The notes under the pieces were generated by a model. The model saw only the letters and a list, made by a program, of their open reading frames with translations, searched no databases and was not told the origin of the DNA. 64,000 nucleotides of DNA from JALZKA01 sp963717635 (lineage in GTDB: Bacteria; Actinomycetota; Thermoleophilia; Solirubrobacterales; 70-9), in assembly GCA_963717635.1 (NCBI GenBank), contig OY970347.1, positions 1,302,001-1,366,000 on the forward strand, in the 5' to 3' direction. How positions within the stretch are numbered: position 1 is the stretch's first letter; every line of letters begins with the position of its first letter. Both the position numbers and the translations under genes were made by a program. This document shows positions 61,191 through 64,000 of the stretch, piece after piece.

Positions 61191-62111
61191 GTGAGCAAGA
61201 CCGCGACCAAGACCCGCCCCGCTGCCGCCGGAGCCCGGACCACGACCCGCCGGAACGGCGCGCAGACGAAGCGGACGACGAAGAAGGACGTCAAGACGCT
61301 CTCGGCCTTCATCACCGAGCGGTTTGACGAGTTCTCGCGCTCGCAGAAGGACGTCGCCCGCTACATCGTCGACCACCTCGACGAGGCCGCTTTTCAGACG
61401 GCCGAGGAGCTGGCCCGCCGCGCGAACACATCCTCGTCGACGGTCGTCCGCTTCTCGCAAGCGCTCGGCTTTGAGGGCTATCCCGAGCTTCAGCAGGCTG
61501 CAATCGAGGAGTACCGGTCGAGCCCAGCCGCCGGTGGCACCACCGACACCGCCTCGCTCTTCGACTTCGACCACACCGAGTTCGAAGCCTCGCTGGCCGC
61601 CGACCACGGCGACCTCGAGGACACGGTTCGCAACCTGACCGGCGAGCAGGTCGAGGCGTGCGTCACGGCGCTCGCCGGCGCCACCCGAGTGATGATCGTC
61701 GGCATCGACCAGCTGGCGTTCTTCGCGAGCTACCTCCGCCACCTGCTGGCGCTGCTCGACATCCGCGCCGAGGTGGTTGCCAGCCCGCGCCAGGATTCGA
61801 TCACCCGTCTCAGCCGGCTCGAGGAGGGCGCGCTCGTGATCGCGTTCTCGGCCGGCCGCGCGCACCCGATCGTCGTGCGGGCCATGAAGCTCGCCAAGCA
61901 CCGTCAGGCGACCACGCTCGCGATCACGGATGCCACGCTCTCTGAGGTCGGCGAGCATTCCGACCTGACCCTCTACTTTTCCTCGAACAGCCCATCGTTC
62001 ATCCAGTCGAACACGTCGCTGCTCGCGCTGGTCCAGGCGCTCGCCTACGGGGTGTATGCCCGTGACAAGGCCGCGTTCAAGGACCGCATCCGCGCCTTCA
62101 AGCTGAAGTAG
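61191..62111 (+). CDS. MurR/RpiR family transcriptional regulator
   Basis: A 306-residue regulator. A basic, Thr/Arg-rich N-terminal tail of about 35 residues is followed by the RpiR helix-turn-helix (SQKDVARYIVDHLDEAAFQT; ELARRANTSSSTVVRFSQAL) and a SIS sugar-phosphate-binding domain (GATRVMIVGIDQLAFFASYL; SAGRAHPIVVRAMKLAKHR). The ligand is probably a phosphosugar. No sugar operon is adjacent; pdxS follows after 22 bases. GTG start. The basic tail is longer than usual. Confidence 0.88.
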   Translation: MSKTATKTRPAAAGARTTTRRNGAQTKRTTKKDVKTLSAFITERFDEFSRSQKDVARYIVDHLDEAAFQTAEELARRANTSSSTVVRFSQALGFEGYPELQQAAIEEYRSSPAAGGTTDTASLFDFDHTEFEASLAADHGDLEDTVRNLTGEQVEACVTALAGATRVMIVGIDQLAFFASYLRHLLALLDIRAEVVASPRQDSITRLSRLEEGALVIAFSAGRAHPIVVRAMKLAKHRQATTLAITDATLSEVGEHSDLTLYFSSNSPSFIQSNTSLLALVQALAYGVYARDKAAFKDRIRAFKLK

Positions 62112-62133
62112 TTCCGCTTGTAGAATCGCTCGC

Positions 62134-63021
62134 ATGGCTGAGCGGGCGACATTCCGGGTCAAGCGCGGGCTTGCCGAGATGCTCAAGGGCGGAGTGATCA
62201 TGGACGTCGTCACGCCGGCCGAGGCTCGGATCGCCGAGGAGGCGGGCGCCGTTGCCGTGATGGCACTCGAGCGCGTGCCGGCCGACATCCGCCGCGACGG
62301 AGGAGTCGCGCGGATGAGCGACCCGTCGATGATCGAGGAGATTCAGGCCGCGGTGACGATCCCGGTGATGGCCAAGGCCCGGATCGGCCACTTCGCCGAG
62401 GCGCAGGTGCTCCAATCGCTGGAGGTGGACTACATCGATGAGTCCGAGGTCCTCACCCCGGCCGACGAGGCGAACCACATCGACAAGCAGGTATTCGACA
62501 TCCCGTTCGTGTGCGGCGCGACGAACCTGGGCGAGGCCCTGCGGCGAATCGCCGAGGGCGCCGCGATGATCCGCTCGAAGGGCGAGGCAGGAACCGGGAA
62601 CATCGTCGAGGCCGTGCGCCATCTGCGCGGCATCACCGGTGGCATCAAGAGCCTCCAGTCGCTGTCCCGCGAGGAGCTTCCAACCGCGGCGAAGGAGCTT
62701 CAGGCTCCGCTCGACATTGTCGCCGAGGTCGCCGAGGCCGGCTCCCTGCCGGTGCCTCTGTTTTGCGCGGGCGGGATCGCGACCCCCGCCGACGCCGCGC
62801 TGACGATGCAGCTCGGCGCCCAGGGCAACTTCGTGGGATCCGGCATCTTCAAGTCCTCCGAGCCCGAGCGGCGCGCTCGGGCGATCGTCGAGGCCACGAC
62901 CCATTTCGGCGACCCCGCGCGCGTCACCGCTGCCTCGATGGGCCTCGGCGAGGCGATGCGCGGCGACGACATCGAGCAGCTCGCAGCCGAGGGCGAGCTG
63001 TTGCAACACCGCGGGGTTTGA
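62134..63021 (+). CDS. pdxS: Pyridoxal 5'-phosphate synthase subunit PdxS
   Basis: TIM-barrel subunit that makes PLP from ribose 5-phosphate, glyceraldehyde 3-phosphate and ammonia from PdxT. A 295-residue protein with MDVVTPAEARIAEEAGAVAV, ALERVPADIRRDGGVARMSD, VMAKARIGHFAEAQ (catalytic lysine) and SKGEAGTGNIVEAVRHLR (second lysine region). TAGAAT at 62121-62126 ends seven bases before the ATG, so it is probably leaderless. pdxT follows with a six-base gap. Confidence 0.97.
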   Translation: MAERATFRVKRGLAEMLKGGVIMDVVTPAEARIAEEAGAVAVMALERVPADIRRDGGVARMSDPSMIEEIQAAVTIPVMAKARIGHFAEAQVLQSLEVDYIDESEVLTPADEANHIDKQVFDIPFVCGATNLGEALRRIAEGAAMIRSKGEAGTGNIVEAVRHLRGITGGIKSLQSLSREELPTAAKELQAPLDIVAEVAEAGSLPVPLFCAGGIATPADAALTMQLGAQGNFVGSGIFKSSEPERRARAIVEATTHFGDPARVTAASMGLGEAMRGDDIEQLAAEGELLQHRGV

Positions 63022-63026
63022 GCCGC

Positions 63027-63653
63027 TTGAGCGACGGACCACTGGTGCCCCCCGCTGCCGAGGGGGCAGCTCTGCGGATCGGCGTTCTGGCCAGCCAGGG
63101 CGACTTTGCGGCCCACGTCGAGATGCTCGCCGCGCTCGGCGCCGACGCCTTCGAAGTCCGCATACCGCCGGACCTGGACCGCCTAGATGCGCTGGTGATC
63201 CCAGGCGGCGAATCGACGACGATCGCGAGGGCGATCGCGCGCGACGGCCTGGAGCCGGGGATTAGGGCCCATCACGGGTCCGGCCGCCCGATCCTCGGAA
63301 CTTGCGCGGGGATGATCCTCTGCGGGCGCGACCACCTGGCGCTGCTCGACGCCACCTGCCGCCGCAACGCGTTCGGCCGCCAGCTCGCGAGCTTCGAGGC
63401 CGATCTGAAGGTCGAGGGCCTGGGCCCGGAGCCGCTTCGGGCGGTGTTCATCCGGGCGCCTTGGATCGAGTCGCACGGGGCCGGGGTCGAGGTGCTGGCC
63501 AGCGTCGACCAACACCCCGTGGTGGTTCGAGACGGGTCGGTACTGGCCTGCTCGTTCCACCCCGAGCTGACCGACGACTCTAGGATTCACGCAATGCTGA
63601 TGGCGATGGCGACCACCGCACATGCCGCGGCCGCCGCCTTCGACCAGAACTGA
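63027..63653 (+). CDS. pdxT: Pyridoxal 5'-phosphate synthase glutaminase subunit PdxT
   Basis: Class I glutaminase that feeds ammonia to PdxS. A 208-residue protein: IGVLASQGDFAAHVEML, VIPGGESTTI, the nucleophile in ILGTCAGMILCG, and the His-Glu pair in ACSFHPELTDD. I use the TTG at 63027 (MSDGPLVPP); a GTG at 63045 is equally possible. Directly behind pdxS, as usual. Confidence 0.95.
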   Translation: MSDGPLVPPAAEGAALRIGVLASQGDFAAHVEMLAALGADAFEVRIPPDLDRLDALVIPGGESTTIARAIARDGLEPGIRAHHGSGRPILGTCAGMILCGRDHLALLDATCRRNAFGRQLASFEADLKVEGLGPEPLRAVFIRAPWIESHGAGVEVLASVDQHPVVVRDGSVLACSFHPELTDDSRIHAMLMAMATTAHAAAAAFDQN

Positions 63654-63670
63654 ATAGGAGTTGGGGGACG

Positions 63671-64000
63671 TTGAGAGACCCGCGCGTTACGAACCTGGCG
63701 AAGATCCTGGTCGGGTACTCGACCGGGGTGGAGTCTGACGAGACCTGCCTGATCGAGGGGCCGTCCGCTGCCGAGCCGCTGATCGCCGCCGTCTATGAGG
63801 AGGTCCTCGCGGCCGACGGCCATCCCGTCGTCTCGATGTCGTTCGACGACCAGCAATCGAGTTACCTGGCGCGCGCTTCGGATGCGCAGCTCGAATGGAT
63901 CTCGCCGCTCGCCCAGTGGGGCGCGGACGAGGCGGATTGCAGGATCGCGATCGGGGCCGACACCAACACCCGGGCGCTCTCGGGGATCTCGCCCGAGCGA
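63671..64000 (+). CDS. M29 family aminopeptidase (AmpS/PepS-like), N-terminal part
   Basis: 110 codons are visible, and the gene runs off the end. The start MRDPRVTNLAKILVGYSTGV is typical of M29 thermophilic-type aminopeptidases, followed by CLIEGPSAAEPLIAAVYEEV, DAQLEWISPLAQWG and IAIGADTNTRALSGISPER. The metal ligands lie later in the family and are outside the window. TTG start with TAGGAG 12 bases upstream as a plausible ribosome binding site. Confidence 0.85.
   Translation, partial: MRDPRVTNLAKILVGYSTGVESDETCLIEGPSAAEPLIAAVYEEVLAADGHPVVSMSFDDQQSSYLARASDAQLEWISPLAQWGADEADCRIAIGADTNTRALSGISPER

Noticed and set aside
61185..62288. Upstream extension of the 155-residue minus-strand membrane protein to 523 residues
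   Set aside because: The extension lies entirely opposite the RpiR regulator and reads as shadow sequence. A good ATG exists at 61184.

Overview
The window is high-GC DNA with dense coding on both strands, many GTG/TTG starts and many 1-4 nt stop/start overlaps. Gene content (PilMNO-type pilus genes, elongation factor P with nusB, the tlyA-nadK-recN-steA-steB-pyrG-xerD block known from Mycobacterium, and small secreted 'IGSxDIK' proteins) points to an actinobacterium, most likely a deep-branching one of the Thermoleophilia/Solirubrobacterales kind. That placement is inferred from family knowledge and gene order; no 16S rRNA is present.

Layout. 0-5 kb: type IV pilus genes (end of an unknown gene, prepilin peptidase, pilM, pilN, pilO and a PilP-position membrane protein). 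5-9.4 kb: shikimate genes aroC, a fused aroK-aroB and aroQ, then an M24 peptidase. 9.4-20.5 kb: an 11-kb block between that peptidase and efp, holding a minor-pilin operon, a lone molybdopterin oxidoreductase, a secreted PHP protein with RTX-like repeats, an M42 peptidase, a DUF559 nuclease-like gene between 50-bp direct repeats, an LtrA-like membrane protein and a methyltransferase. 20.5-28.6 kb: efp, nusB, a tiny XseB-like gene, polyprenyl synthase and dxs, then a cyclopropane synthase, a helix-hairpin-helix membrane protein and a ZIP metal transporter behind an iron-box-like palindrome. 28.6-44.2 kb: tlyA, nadK, an FAD/Rieske oxidoreductase, recN, steA, steB, a MraY-like transferase, pyrG, a methyltransferase, a DUF1326/DUF2182 pair, an M20 peptidase, DUF3866 and xerD. 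44.2-52.9 kb: secreted repeat proteins, mutM, a P1 peptidase, recO, DUF3159, dgt, a heavily frameshifted dnaG, an HNH gene and tRNA-Asn. 52.9-64 kb: glycosyltransferase, SDR, lipoprotein, flippase-like and metallo-hydrolase genes, tRNA-Met, small unknown genes, an RpiR-type regulator, the pdxS/pdxT pair for PLP synthesis, and the start of an M29 aminopeptidase.

Main regulatory observations. Three copies of CTCAA(G/C)-N15-GCCGAT with identical spacing precede the three pilus transcription units and match a sigma-28 (FliA/WhiG/SigD) promoter. Many genes have a TANNNT box only 6-8 nt before the start codon, which suggests widespread leaderless transcription. A perfect CRP-type palindrome lies upstream of tlyA. 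The points most worth a second look are the pilus promoters, the repeat-flanked DUF559 gene, the broken dnaG, a probable CTG start for the DUF3159 gene, and a small cysteine-containing ORF in front of the DUF1326/DUF2182 pair. No stretch over 300 bases lacks a gene.
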